A stretch of 49,147 bases of DNA from Candidatus Kuenenia stuttgartensis (GTDB lineage: Bacteria > Planctomycetota > Planctomycetia > Planctomycetales > Planctomycetaceae): positions 1 to 49,147 of the forward strand of contig CAMDRI010000018.1 in NCBI GenBank assembly GCA_945906725.1, read 5' to 3'. The notes below the pieces were generated by a model. It was not told where the DNA came from. It did no database searches and was given only the letters and a program-made list of their open reading frames with translations. The position numbers and the translations under genes were made by a program. Below, piece after piece: positions 1-8,081 of this stretch (positions are counted from its first letter, which is position 1; each line of letters opens with the position of its first letter).

Positions 1-1
1 C

Positions 2-1723
2 TCGGTGACGATGAACGGCGGAGGTGGACTCGACACGCTGCTGGGAGGATCGGGCAACGATTCGCTGATCGGCGGCACGGAGGACGATTCGCTGGTGGGG
101 AATGACGGCAGCGACACGATCAACGGCGGTGACGGAAACGACTGCATCACGGGTGGTCTCGGCGACGACGTCATGACTGGCGACGTGGGGATCGACACCA
201 TCAGCGGCGGCGACGGCAACGATAATGCCATGGGGGGTGCCGGCAATGACTCGATCACCGGTGGCATCGGCATCGATACGCTCGACGGCGGCGACAACAA
301 CGACACCCTCTTCGGCGAAGCTGACGGTGACAGCTTGCTGGGTGGCGGCGGACAGGACTCGCTCGACGGCGGCGATGGAGCCGACACGATCGACGGCGGC
401 GACGGAGATGACACCGCTTTCGGACAACAAGGCGCTGACTTCGTCGGTGGTGGTGCCGGCAACGACACGCTGCAAGGCAACGATGGCGATGACTCGGTCA
501 ACGGCATGGACGGCAACGATACGCTCGATGGCAACCTTGGCAGCGACACGCTCTTCGGCGGTTCCGATGATGACCTGTTGATCTCCACCGACGCCGACGG
601 TCAAACCGATCAATTGGATGGCCAAGGTGGTTCGGGAGACATGTTCACCTTCAACGGCGATAACACGATCGGGGACATTCTCACGATCACGGCCGCCGCC
701 AATCCCAATCCCGGCACTGGGCGCGTGGGGATCGGACTGGCACGCTTGAATCCCCTGAAGGCGTTCACCACGGTTGTGCTGGGCGTGGAAGTCTTCACGT
801 TGAATCTGAATGGCGGCAACGATCTGGTCACGCTCGGCGATCTGGCCCTCGTCAATGACATCACCGTCCTGAACATCAACGGCGGCGAAGGGAACGACGT
901 GATCGACGCTCAGCTCTCGACGAGCACGACGGTGTCCATTCGAGCCTTCATGGGAAATGGCAATGACTCGGTCCTCGGCGGTGCGGGCAACGACACGATT
1001 CAGGGAGAGGCCGGCAACGACACGATCATCGCCAACAACGGCACGGACTCGCTGCTCGGCGGCGACGGCAACGACAGCCTCAATGGCAACGATGGCAACG
1101 ACACCATCAATGGCGGTCTCGGCGACGATTCGATCTTGGGCGGTGCGGGGACCGACTCGCTGCTCGGCTTGGATGGCAAAGACACCATCCTGGGACAAGG
1201 AGGCAACGATACGATCGACGGTGGCATCGGCGACGACTTCCTGGACGGCGGCTATGGCGTTTCTGAGTCGATAATTGCAGGCTCCGGCGATGACTCGATC
1301 CGCGGTGGTGCGGGCAACGATAAGATCGCCGGCCGCGACGGACTCGACAAACTCTTTGGCGATGCTGGCAACGATACGATCACGGGCGGATCAGACAACG
1401 ACATCATCGACGGCGGTACCGATAACGACCTGGTCGATGGGGGGGCCGGCAACGACATCATCAACGGCGGTGCGGGTAACGACATCCTGCTGGGTGGACT
1501 CGGCAGTGACAGTATCCTGGGCGGTTCCGGCAACGACAGACTGGTCGGTGGAGGCGACGACGACACGCTGAATGGCCAGGGCGGGAGCGACACGGTACTC
1601 GGCGGAGACGGCCTCGGAACCGATACGCACACCTCCGGCGACAGACGCATCGGCGAAACGATCAACGAGCTGTTCAAGCTCACGAGCATTCGGTCGACGA
1701 TCTTCAACGAACTGAACTTCTAA
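2..1723 (+). CDS. RTX-type Ca-binding repeat protein, 3' part of gene
   Basis: The frame is already open at the window edge and the first possible start (GTG at 5) lies inside the repeats, so the 5' end is missing. About 20 nonapeptides of the GGxGxDxLx type fill residues 1-190. A non-repetitive beta-rich segment follows (about 195-315), then about 24 more nonapeptides to residue 540. In the RTX family such repeats fold into a Ca-binding parallel beta-roll on secreted proteins, usually exported by type I secretion or held at the surface. The last 30 residues (ending IFNELNF) are non-repetitive and could be an export signal; this is inferred. No catalytic domain is visible in the part present. 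A strong terminator follows 40 bases downstream, so this is the end of a transcript. Confidence 0.85.
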   Translation, partial: SVTMNGGGGLDTLLGGSGNDSLIGGTEDDSLVGNDGSDTINGGDGNDCITGGLGDDVMTGDVGIDTISGGDGNDNAMGGAGNDSITGGIGIDTLDGGDNNDTLFGEADGDSLLGGGGQDSLDGGDGADTIDGGDGDDTAFGQQGADFVGGGAGNDTLQGNDGDDSVNGMDGNDTLDGNLGSDTLFGGSDDDLLISTDADGQTDQLDGQGGSGDMFTFNGDNTIGDILTITAAANPNPGTGRVGIGLARLNPLKAFTTVVLGVEVFTLNLNGGNDLVTLGDLALVNDITVLNINGGEGNDVIDAQLSTSTTVSIRAFMGNGNDSVLGGAGNDTIQGEAGNDTIIANNGTDSLLGGDGNDSLNGNDGNDTINGGLGDDSILGGAGTDSLLGLDGKDTILGQGGNDTIDGGIGDDFLDGGYGVSESIIAGSGDDSIRGGAGNDKIAGRDGLDKLFGDAGNDTITGGSDNDIIDGGTDNDLVDGGAGNDIINGGAGNDILLGGLGSDSILGGSGNDRLVGGGDDDTLNGQGGSDTVLGGDGLGTDTHTSGDRRIGETINELFKLTSIRSTIFNELNF

Positions 1724-1764
1724 TTCCTCAGGGGTGAACTGATTCTCAGCGGGCCAACGCCATC

Positions 1765-1797
1765 GCCCGGCTTCGACCTTCGAAGCCGGGCATTTTT
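1765..1797 (+). terminator. Rho-independent terminator of the RTX gene
   Basis: A perfect 11-bp stem (GCCCGGCTTCG pairing with CGAAGCCGGGC) with a 5-base loop is followed at once by ATTTTTA. It begins 41 bases after the RTX stop codon. This is the clearest intrinsic terminator in the window. Confidence 0.9.
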
Positions 1798-1851
1798 ATG
1801 TTGAAGCGGTTGGAAAAACGGACTCGAATCGCGGTTTTTCTATTGCGCTCT

Positions 1852-1963
1852 GTAGCCGTCATCGCTCCGCGTGATGAGCCGGATGCTTCCCACGAGTTGA
1901 CTCGTATTTGGATGCCAACATCGATGAAGCGATCGGCTCATCACGCGGAGCGATGACGGCTAC
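1852..1963. repeat. 30-bp perfect inverted repeat, 52-base spacer
   Basis: Arms 1852-1881 and 1934-1963 are perfect reverse complements over 30 bases. The arms start with GTAGCCGTC and end with GACGGCTAC. The spacer contains a smaller dyad (ACGAGT-TG-ACTCGT). The element sits between the RTX terminator and the stop codon (1966-1968) of the broken cytochrome gene, so the two genes converge on it. It has no ORF and resembles a MITE or REP-type palindromic element. It is one of several unrelated dyads in this window. Confidence 0.85.
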
Positions 1964-1965
1964 GT

Positions 1966-2522
1966 TCACTTCAGCAACCGACAGAGTGCTTCGACGCCCG
2001 CCTTGAGTCCGACGGGATTGGAACTGGCCAGCACGATGGCATTCTTCTCGACGGCGAACGGACTCCAGCAGAGACTGACCAACGCTCCGCCGGGGCCGGG
2101 ATATTTTTCGTCAGCGATTTGCGGCAACAGTTCGCTGGCTTGCAACACGGATTCGACGAACAACTCATCGGACACTTCCTTTGCCGAGCGCCGCCAAGTC
2201 CGGTCTCTGTCCGTTCTAGTTCGCCTTGCCGACGACATGACACTTTGCACAAGCCATGTGCGATTGAAAGAAAACGATGGCACGGCGAACGGCATCCCCT
2301 GCGGACTTCGCCAGCGCGGCCAATTCCACGGCCGGAACCCGACGCAGATCCTCATTGAGCGTCTGAGGATGGCATTGCCACGAACGCGAGCAGCGACACG
2401 GATGCAGCCGCGACCGTCAGAACGTGCGACTGCAAGCGATTCCACCGCGCCTTGGCGAGTGCGGTGACGGTGGACCAAACGCGACGGGCCACAGAACCCG
2501 TCCGACAAATCGCCAACTTCAT
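1966..2522 (-). pseudogene. Broken small c-type cytochrome gene
   Basis: ATG at 2522 overlaps the TAA stop of the esterase gene (TAATG), implying translational coupling. Frame 1 encodes 56 residues with a hydrophobic export segment (LTVAAASVSLLAFVAM) and stops at TGA 2352-2354. One base over, the next frame reads TLNEDLRRVPAVELAAL, then FFQSHMACAKCHVVGKAN with a CxxCH haem motif, and hits TAG at 2216-2218. Beyond the TAG that frame reads PDLAALGK, a conserved haem-domain segment. A second shift near 2176-2184 moves to the frame reading EVSDELFVESVL and on to the end at 1966. Three lesions (two frameshifts and one nonsense codon) interrupt one recognisable cytochrome domain of the planctomycete haem-binding type, so the gene is inactive unless the sequence has errors. 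The last 50 residues match nothing I recognise. Confidence 0.75.
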
Positions 2523-5500
2523 TACGGACTCAATTTCTCAGATTCGATGGGCACTTCACAGAACGTCAGAGCGGCGAGTCCGTTCTTGCCGTAGAGCAGG
2601 TTGTCGGGGTTCCAATTCGCGCTGTCGAGATAGGTCACGGTCTCCGCCTTCGAGGGGTTCTTCAGCTTTAACTTAAGGCGGGTTTCGTTCACGGAACCGG
2701 ACGCGATGGACTTGGGTTCTCCGTCCAAATGGAACTGGCTGGTGAGCGTGTCGGACCAGACGATAGAAGAATCGAATTCCAGTACGAGTTCGTCTCGTTG
2801 CTCGGTTGTGAAGAAGGCTCGCTGCAAGTTCGGCGGGGTAATGGGGCCGTTGGTGGGAAGGTGATAAAGCTGGTCGTCGATCAACGGGTTCAGCAGCCGA
2901 GCGAACTCGGCGTAACCGGCCGCCGGGAAGTGGCAGCCTCCGGGTGGTTTGATGCCGAGCGTCGACATCACGCTGAGGTTCGAGAACAGTTTCGGCAGCG
3001 TCCGCTGCACTTCGCGCAGGCGGTTGTCCGAGCCGTTGATTCCCATCGCGCAGGACTTCGGCCAAATCTGAAAGACGTAGTAACGCTGGATGTTGGGAAA
3101 ATCTTCTTTCCAGCTCGCGGCGAGATCGACGAAGAACTGGCGATAGGTCTCGTAGCCATATTCGCCGGTTGGACCGTCGGCTCCTTGATCGTTCTCCCCT
3201 TGATGCCAGAGGACGGCGCGGATGCCGTGAGTCAGCTTGGCTTGTTGGGCTCGCCACAGCAGCCGGCCGTAGATAGTGGACACGTCGGTCGGGTCGAGCG
3301 GGTCGCGTTGATGCTGATCGATGCGCGTGCCGCCGACCGCTCCGTTGATGAGGCAGATCGGGATCTTGTGTTGCTCAGCAAGGCGACGTCCGAGTTCCAT
3401 CCCCCAATAACCAATCTCCGACTTTCCGCCGGGACTGCGAGCTTCCGCATTGGCCCAGAGCTTCAGCCGCGAACCGTTGGGATCGCCGGCAGTCGCTCCG
3501 AACGTGCGGACCCACTCGTTGGTGACGAGTGGGTTCTCTTTGCCAAAATCGGTGGCGACGGCGTTCGACTGGCCGTTGATGAGGAACGCATCACCACACA
3601 CGATGTTCTTCGCCGAATGCAGCACCGTCTCGCGATCGCCGATCTTCGTGCCGAACTCGGTGCGATATTTTGTGAGCTGCGCCTTGAGCTTCACCGACAA
3701 CGAATAGGTCTTCTCGGAGGTCGGCTTGCCGGTCTGAGTGGCAAAGAGTTTGTCGTCCGCGAAGACGCGCACGAAGACCGAGTCCGCCGCTTCGTTGAGC
3801 GTACCGGCGTAGACCAGCGTCCCTTCGCGCGTTCCCTCTCGGCCGATCCCTTCGCGAGCGATGAACTGGTTGTCTTCCGGCTGTTCGTTGGCGGTGAGCG
3901 GTCGTGGCAACCAGTCGTCTTTGGTGGAAGGCGGTTCTTTGACGGTGATGGTGATCGGTTGAATGACTTTCGCGCCGCCGTTGTCGATCGCCGCCGTCAC
4001 TCTCAGCAAGCCGCTACCTTGAGCGCGTTTCAGGATCAGCTTGCCGGGTTCGAACTGCTTGATGACGGCGATGTCGTCGATGGTCCATCTGACATTCCAC
4101 TTCCCCGCGCCCTTGGCCTGCATCGCCGCAAGGTTCGTGATCTGCGGGATGACTTCGATCGTCTGCCGCCCGTCCCATGTTTGCGGCGCGGCGAGCGAGA
4201 AGACAGGTTCCGGAATGTCATCGCTGATCGTGATCGCGATCGTTTTGGACTTCACTTCGTTGGGATAAATGGCTTTGACAGTGAGTGTCGCGGAGAGGTC
4301 GTTCTGTGGCACACGCGGCTCGCGTGCGATGGAATCGGTTGCACGCGAGCCGCGTACACCACGCGCCACTCGCCCGGCGTTGAACGTGTAGGAGAACCGA
4401 TCCGCCGCCACGATCGTCTCTTTCCCGCCGTGATTTAGAAACCACAGCAGCTTATGCGCACCGCCGGCTTTCACTGACACGGTCGCACTCTGACCTTCTC
4501 CCACGACAAGCTGCGGCAGTGACACGGAGAATTCATTCCCCGGCTGTACGAGCGGGCCGACCAGTGTTTGGTTCGGCTTCTGGTTCTCATACTGCAGCTT
4601 CACCCAGTCCGCCGAGCGGACGACTTGCGAGACCCGCACCTCATCGAGATCCCCCACGAAGTCGTAGTTGTTGTACCAGCCTCCGATCCACATCCGGGCC
4701 GGGCTTTTGATGTTGAGCGGCGGGCCTTGCTTGAGGTTGGTCCCCTCCAGCACACCGTTGACATAGATTTTCGCTTCCCCCTCTCGGTAGGTGTGAACGA
4801 CGTGCGTCCAATCGCCGAGCGGTATGCGGCTTTCGCTCGCGACGTTGCCGCCGGAGAAATAGCAATCCATGCGGATATGCGGCGGACTGCGGAACTGCAT
4901 CACGACTTTGCCTTGAGCCTGCTCATTGCCCCAGGCGATGAGCGTTGTGTTCGGTCGCTCCGGGCGGAACCAAGCTTCGGTGCTGTGAGAACTCGCGCCG
5001 GTCGGGTAGTTCGGAATATTGTCACCGCCGAAGACTCCCTTGCCGCCGGGAAGATGCCGCGCCGCTCCAATGATCCCCGCCGTTGGTGTCGTGCCGTTGT
5101 CAGTGCTGGTGAGTGTTCCGACTTCGTCCTGCACTTGATGGCTCATATGCCAGACACCGAGGAAACCGTTCGACTCATTGAAGACTGCTTTGCCGTCGGA
5201 CTCGCTGCTCGCATCCGGGTTGCCCCAATGGAGCTTGATCACCTGCCGCGAGTTTCCCGTGATCTTCGGCACGCGCAGCCAAACACTCGCGAACCCTTTC
5301 GTCACGTCCCACTCCTCGATCTGATAAGCCAGCCGCTCACCGGTGCTCGATGAGAACCGTAAGTCGTCGCCGTTGGGTTTCGCTTGAGTGAAGTCGAAGA
5401 AGTCACGGTGCAGCCGCACCAGTAATGGGAAGCCTTCAACGGCGGACTCGGCCGGCAAGTCGGCTCCGTCGGGAGTGGTCAGGAGCCACATCGAACCGGA

Positions 5501-6316
5501 GTGCTTCCAGTCCTGATAATTTGTGGCCTTCTGTGGCGCCGTGTCATCCGCAGCACAACCCCACAGTTTCTTGAGCGTCTTCGTCATCTCCGGGTCGTGC
5601 TTTACGAGTTGCTCGCGAGTGAACGGGAAGAAGTCGTTCGTCGAAAAGAACGCCTCGCTGCATTCGGCGAAATACTCCATCGGATTCGTGATCGCGTAGG
5701 CTTTGGCCTTGGCCGATCGTCCGTCACCGAATCGCTGCTCGACGAGATCGTACAGGCCCTTGGCTTTGGCATTCTCAAACGCGGCTTTGATCTCGTCGTT
5801 CCCGAATCCCTTGGCGAGCACTCGGTCGTGATACGCATGGGCCAGTTCGTGCAGCGCAAAATTGGGCATCCTTTTGGTCTCGCGCTCGAAAATCCGGACG
5901 TTCGTGAATTCGATCGCTTTCTCCATCGCGGGGTCGCGCTTATTGTCACGCAACCAGCCGGCGCCCGGGTGATATTCGGCGCGAGGCTGCACGCCCGGGT
6001 ATTCAGGAGAGAGCCAGAGCGGCACCTTGCGCAGTTCCGCGACGGCCGCCGCAGGAACGACGCGTGCGATCTCCTGAAGTTGCACCGTCAACAACTCCAA
6101 CGCCCGATCAGTCGCCGTCTTGTCCTTCTCCAATAACTCCTCGCTGACGAACAACGTCCAGCCTTCGATCTTTTTTGTCTGCCGGCCGGCGACACTTAGC
6201 GGCTCAGCAGCGAGGGCAAATGAACCTGTGACAAGCAGAGCGACGGCGAACACCGTTGTTCGCCAGCCAAGTTGCAAACCAGCGGACATTTTCTTTCGTC
6301 GCGAACAGAGTTTCAT
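2522..6316 (-). CDS. Secreted fusion: HExxH metalloprotease-like, LamG and SASA esterase domains
   Basis: The gene encodes 1264 residues from ATG 6316, chosen because AGGAA lies just upstream and a signal peptide follows (hydrophobic core VFAVALLVTGSFALAA); ATG 6289 is an alternative, and the longer open frame upstream is not protein-like. Domains in order: a metalloprotease-like region with HELAHAYH at about 156-163 and a later candidate Glu ligand in YFAECSEAFF; a DUF2341-like plus LamG (concanavalin A-like) sugar-binding region at about 280-600; Ig-like segments at about 610-830; a C-terminal sialate-O-acetylesterase-type (SASA, SGNH hydrolase) domain with INGQSNAVA (Ser about 917), LWHQGEND (about 1037) and a late His in GGCHFP (about 1129). 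Family knowledge suggests removal of acetyl groups from sugars outside the cytoplasm. A dyad inserts in frame at 4313-4355. The stop overlaps the start of the broken cytochrome gene. Confidence 0.85.
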   Translation of the reverse strand: MKLCSRRKKMSAGLQLGWRTTVFAVALLVTGSFALAAEPLSVAGRQTKKIEGWTLFVSEELLEKDKTATDRALELLTVQLQEIARVVPAAAVAELRKVPLWLSPEYPGVQPRAEYHPGAGWLRDNKRDPAMEKAIEFTNVRIFERETKRMPNFALHELAHAYHDRVLAKGFGNDEIKAAFENAKAKGLYDLVEQRFGDGRSAKAKAYAITNPMEYFAECSEAFFSTNDFFPFTREQLVKHDPEMTKTLKKLWGCAADDTAPQKATNYQDWKHSGSMWLLTTPDGADLPAESAVEGFPLLVRLHRDFFDFTQAKPNGDDLRFSSSTGERLAYQIEEWDVTKGFASVWLRVPKITGNSRQVIKLHWGNPDASSESDGKAVFNESNGFLGVWHMSHQVQDEVGTLTSTDNGTTPTAGIIGAARHLPGGKGVFGGDNIPNYPTGASSHSTEAWFRPERPNTTLIAWGNEQAQGKVVMQFRSPPHIRMDCYFSGGNVASESRIPLGDWTHVVHTYREGEAKIYVNGVLEGTNLKQGPPLNIKSPARMWIGGWYNNYDFVGDLDEVRVSQVVRSADWVKLQYENQKPNQTLVGPLVQPGNEFSVSLPQLVVGEGQSATVSVKAGGAHKLLWFLNHGGKETIVAADRFSYTFNAGRVARGVRGSRATDSIAREPRVPQNDLSATLTVKAIYPNEVKSKTIAITISDDIPEPVFSLAAPQTWDGRQTIEVIPQITNLAAMQAKGAGKWNVRWTIDDIAVIKQFEPGKLILKRAQGSGLLRVTAAIDNGGAKVIQPITITVKEPPSTKDDWLPRPLTANEQPEDNQFIAREGIGREGTREGTLVYAGTLNEAADSVFVRVFADDKLFATQTGKPTSEKTYSLSVKLKAQLTKYRTEFGTKIGDRETVLHSAKNIVCGDAFLINGQSNAVATDFGKENPLVTNEWVRTFGATAGDPNGSRLKLWANAEARSPGGKSEIGYWGMELGRRLAEQHKIPICLINGAVGGTRIDQHQRDPLDPTDVSTIYGRLLWRAQQAKLTHGIRAVLWHQGENDQGADGPTGEYGYETYRQFFVDLAASWKEDFPNIQRYYVFQIWPKSCAMGINGSDNRLREVQRTLPKLFSNLSVMSTLGIKPPGGCHFPAAGYAEFARLLNPLIDDQLYHLPTNGPITPPNLQRAFFTTEQRDELVLEFDSSIVWSDTLTSQFHLDGEPKSIASGSVNETRLKLKLKNPSKAETVTYLDSANWNPDNLLYGKNGLAALTFCEVPIESEKLSP
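4313..4355. repeat. 15-bp perfect palindromic element inside the esterase gene
   Basis: Arms 4313-4327 (ACGCGGCTCGCGTGC) and 4341-4355 are perfect reverse complements with a 13-base spacer. They lie in frame inside an Ig-like segment. The encoded stretch (VRGSRATDSIAREPRV) is Arg-rich and looks like extra material between otherwise ordinary beta-strand sequence. Confidence 0.8.
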
Positions 6317-6640
6317 GAATTCGGTTTCCTGGGCTGACATCGAGTTGGTTGAGTTTCCCGCCGATGACCAAACCCTTATCGCTGGGTTTGAGGCATCGAA
6401 GTCACACTTGAGAGATTTCTTTGTCGAGTCGCAAGTCGAACGCACTATGCGGCAAAAACAACCAGTCCGGGTTTCCGACATCTTTCCTCGTGATAGTGGC
6501 GACGGCGTCACCAAGACGTAACAACTTGGTCTTGTTAGCTTGCGCGTCATCCGAGCAGTGTGGCCGTCATGCGTTGTTTGGACTGGTTTTTGGCAACCGA
6601 GCGAGGATGAATCCTCGAGCAATACAAGTTGGAGGAATCC
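6317..6640. promoter_or_regulatory. Divergent intergenic region with a short palindrome
   Basis: This 324-base gap separates the divergent esterase fusion (minus) and the alpha/beta hydrolase (plus), so it should carry both promoters. I see no ORF with coding character. A perfect 7-bp dyad with a 2-base loop, CGAGGATGAATCCTCG at 6602-6617, lies just before the plus-strand ribosome binding site and could be an operator or leader hairpin. No convincing -35/-10 pair was found. Confidence 0.35.
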
Positions 6641-7969
6641 ATGCGTCAGGTCGCATTACTTTTCGTTCTCCTGGTTAGTTCGGTCTCTGCTCAAGAGTCG
6701 CCGTATCAGAATCTTCTACCGGCTGATCCGCCTTATTATCGAGTCCGTTATGAAGGCTCGACACAGGTGGGGGAACTGATTTACCCGGTGAGCTTCACGG
6801 TTTGGATTCCACCGGAAATCAAAACGCTGCGCGGGCTGATCGTGCATCAGCACGGTTGTGGCGAAGGCTCGTGCAAGTCGGGACAGACCGGGGCGTTTGA
6901 TTTGCATTGGCAAGCATTGGCTAAGAAACACGACTGTGCCTTGATCAGCCCGGTCTATGAGCAGCCAGAGAAAGCGGATTGTCAGAAGTGGTGTGATCCT
7001 CGCAACGGCTCCGACGCCGCGTTTCAGAAGTCACTGATTGACCTGGCAGCGAAGTCGAAACATCCAGAATTGGCCACCGTCCCCTGGGCCATTTGGGGAC
7101 ACAGTGGCGGCGGGCATTGGGCAGGCGGCATGACGTTCCTGTATCCCGATCGAGTTGCCGCCGCCTGGCTCCGTTCAGGAGTCCCGCCGATCGCCGCCGC
7201 TGAAGGCAAGCCGCCGCCGTACTCCATATCCGAGGCGGTCTGCCAAGTGCCGATCATGTGCAATCTCGGAACGAAAGAAGGAGTCACGGAGAAGGAAAAC
7301 CGATTCGCGGGAGTGTGGCCCGGAAACGAAGCCTTCTTTCTGGCGGTGCGAGCCAAAGGGGGACTCATTGGCGTGTCAGTCGATCCGCTATCGAGCCATG
7401 ATTGTGGCAACCAACGCTATCTCGCGATGCCGTGGTTTGATGCCTGTCTGACCACGCGGCTGCCTGCGAAGAACGGCGATCCGCTGAAGCCGATGTCAAA
7501 CAAAAACGGCTGGATCGCGCCGCTGAATGCCGGTGATGCGAATGTGATTGCTCCCGTTCCCGCCGCGAAGTTCGACGGTGCTTTGGAGAAATCTGTCTGG
7601 CTGCCGAGTGAGTCTGTCGCTGCTGCCTGGACTCAATACGTGAAGGACTCGATGGTCACCGATAAGACACCTCCGCCCGCTCCGAAGAACTTGCATGTCG
7701 TGGGTAATGTGCTGACTTGGTCTGCGGAAGCCGACATCGAAAGTGGTCTCGCCAACTTCATCATCGAACGTGACGGGGAGTTCCTCGCCAACATTCCCGA
7801 GCAAGGTAAGAACCCTTTCGGCCGCCCGATTTTCCAGAACCTCTCCTACAGCGACACTCCGACGCAGTCGCTGGTCGAGATGCGATTCACGGACTCGAAA
7901 GCGGAAGTTGGCAAGGTTCACAAGTACCGAGTTATCGCGGTGAACACGGTCGGGCTGAAGTCGAGGTAG
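6641..7969 (+). CDS. Secreted alpha/beta hydrolase with C-terminal Fn3-like domain
   Basis: The gene encodes 442 residues. ATG 6641 is preferred over TTG 6629 because GGAGGA at 6631-6636 gives ideal spacing and a signal peptide follows directly ([15 protein letters not shown]). The N-terminal hydrolase domain has an HQHGCGEG oxyanion-hole-like stretch near residue 70 and the nucleophile elbow GHSGGGHW with Ser at about 155. An Asp and a His further on (LSSHDCGN) are candidates for the rest of the triad. Residues 340-442 (from [15 protein letters not shown]) resemble a fibronectin type III module, often a carbohydrate-binding or spacer unit. Substrate unknown; an ester or polysaccharide acyl group is plausible. 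It diverges from the esterase fusion and is followed 112 bases later by another hydrolase on the same strand. Confidence 0.85.
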   Translation: MRQVALLFVLLVSSVSAQESPYQNLLPADPPYYRVRYEGSTQVGELIYPVSFTVWIPPEIKTLRGLIVHQHGCGEGSCKSGQTGAFDLHWQALAKKHDCALISPVYEQPEKADCQKWCDPRNGSDAAFQKSLIDLAAKSKHPELATVPWAIWGHSGGGHWAGGMTFLYPDRVAAAWLRSGVPPIAAAEGKPPPYSISEAVCQVPIMCNLGTKEGVTEKENRFAGVWPGNEAFFLAVRAKGGLIGVSVDPLSSHDCGNQRYLAMPWFDACLTTRLPAKNGDPLKPMSNKNGWIAPLNAGDANVIAPVPAAKFDGALEKSVWLPSESVAAAWTQYVKDSMVTDKTPPPAPKNLHVVGNVLTWSAEADIESGLANFIIERDGEFLANIPEQGKNPFGRPIFQNLSYSDTPTQSLVEMRFTDSKAEVGKVHKYRVIAVNTVGLKSR

Positions 7970-8081
7970 AGGGGCATCTGGAAATCCTCACCAACGAAAA
8001 CGTTTCTGTGAATCCAATGGATCGCGAATGCTCCAACGTGCAAGAGATCGTCTCCCCAATTGCAAACAATCGCGTTTGCCG

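Noticed and set aside
2..1600. Regular tandem DNA repeats resembling an array
   Set aside because: The period is 27 bases encoding GGxGxDxLx with variable codons, i.e. RTX protein repeats. No spacers or cas genes, so not CRISPR.
3815..3870. Short direct repeat CCCTTCGCG in the esterase gene
   Set aside because: It encodes GREGTREGT, a small in-frame duplication with no dyad. Likely simple slippage, not one of the palindromic elements.
2729..4438. 569-codon open frame antisense to the esterase fusion
   Set aside because: Composition is Arg/Val/Asp-rich without domains, and the opposite strand has clear domains. It is a shadow caused by high GC. The same applies to long antisense frames at 11550-12776, 13298-14275 and 31880-32815.
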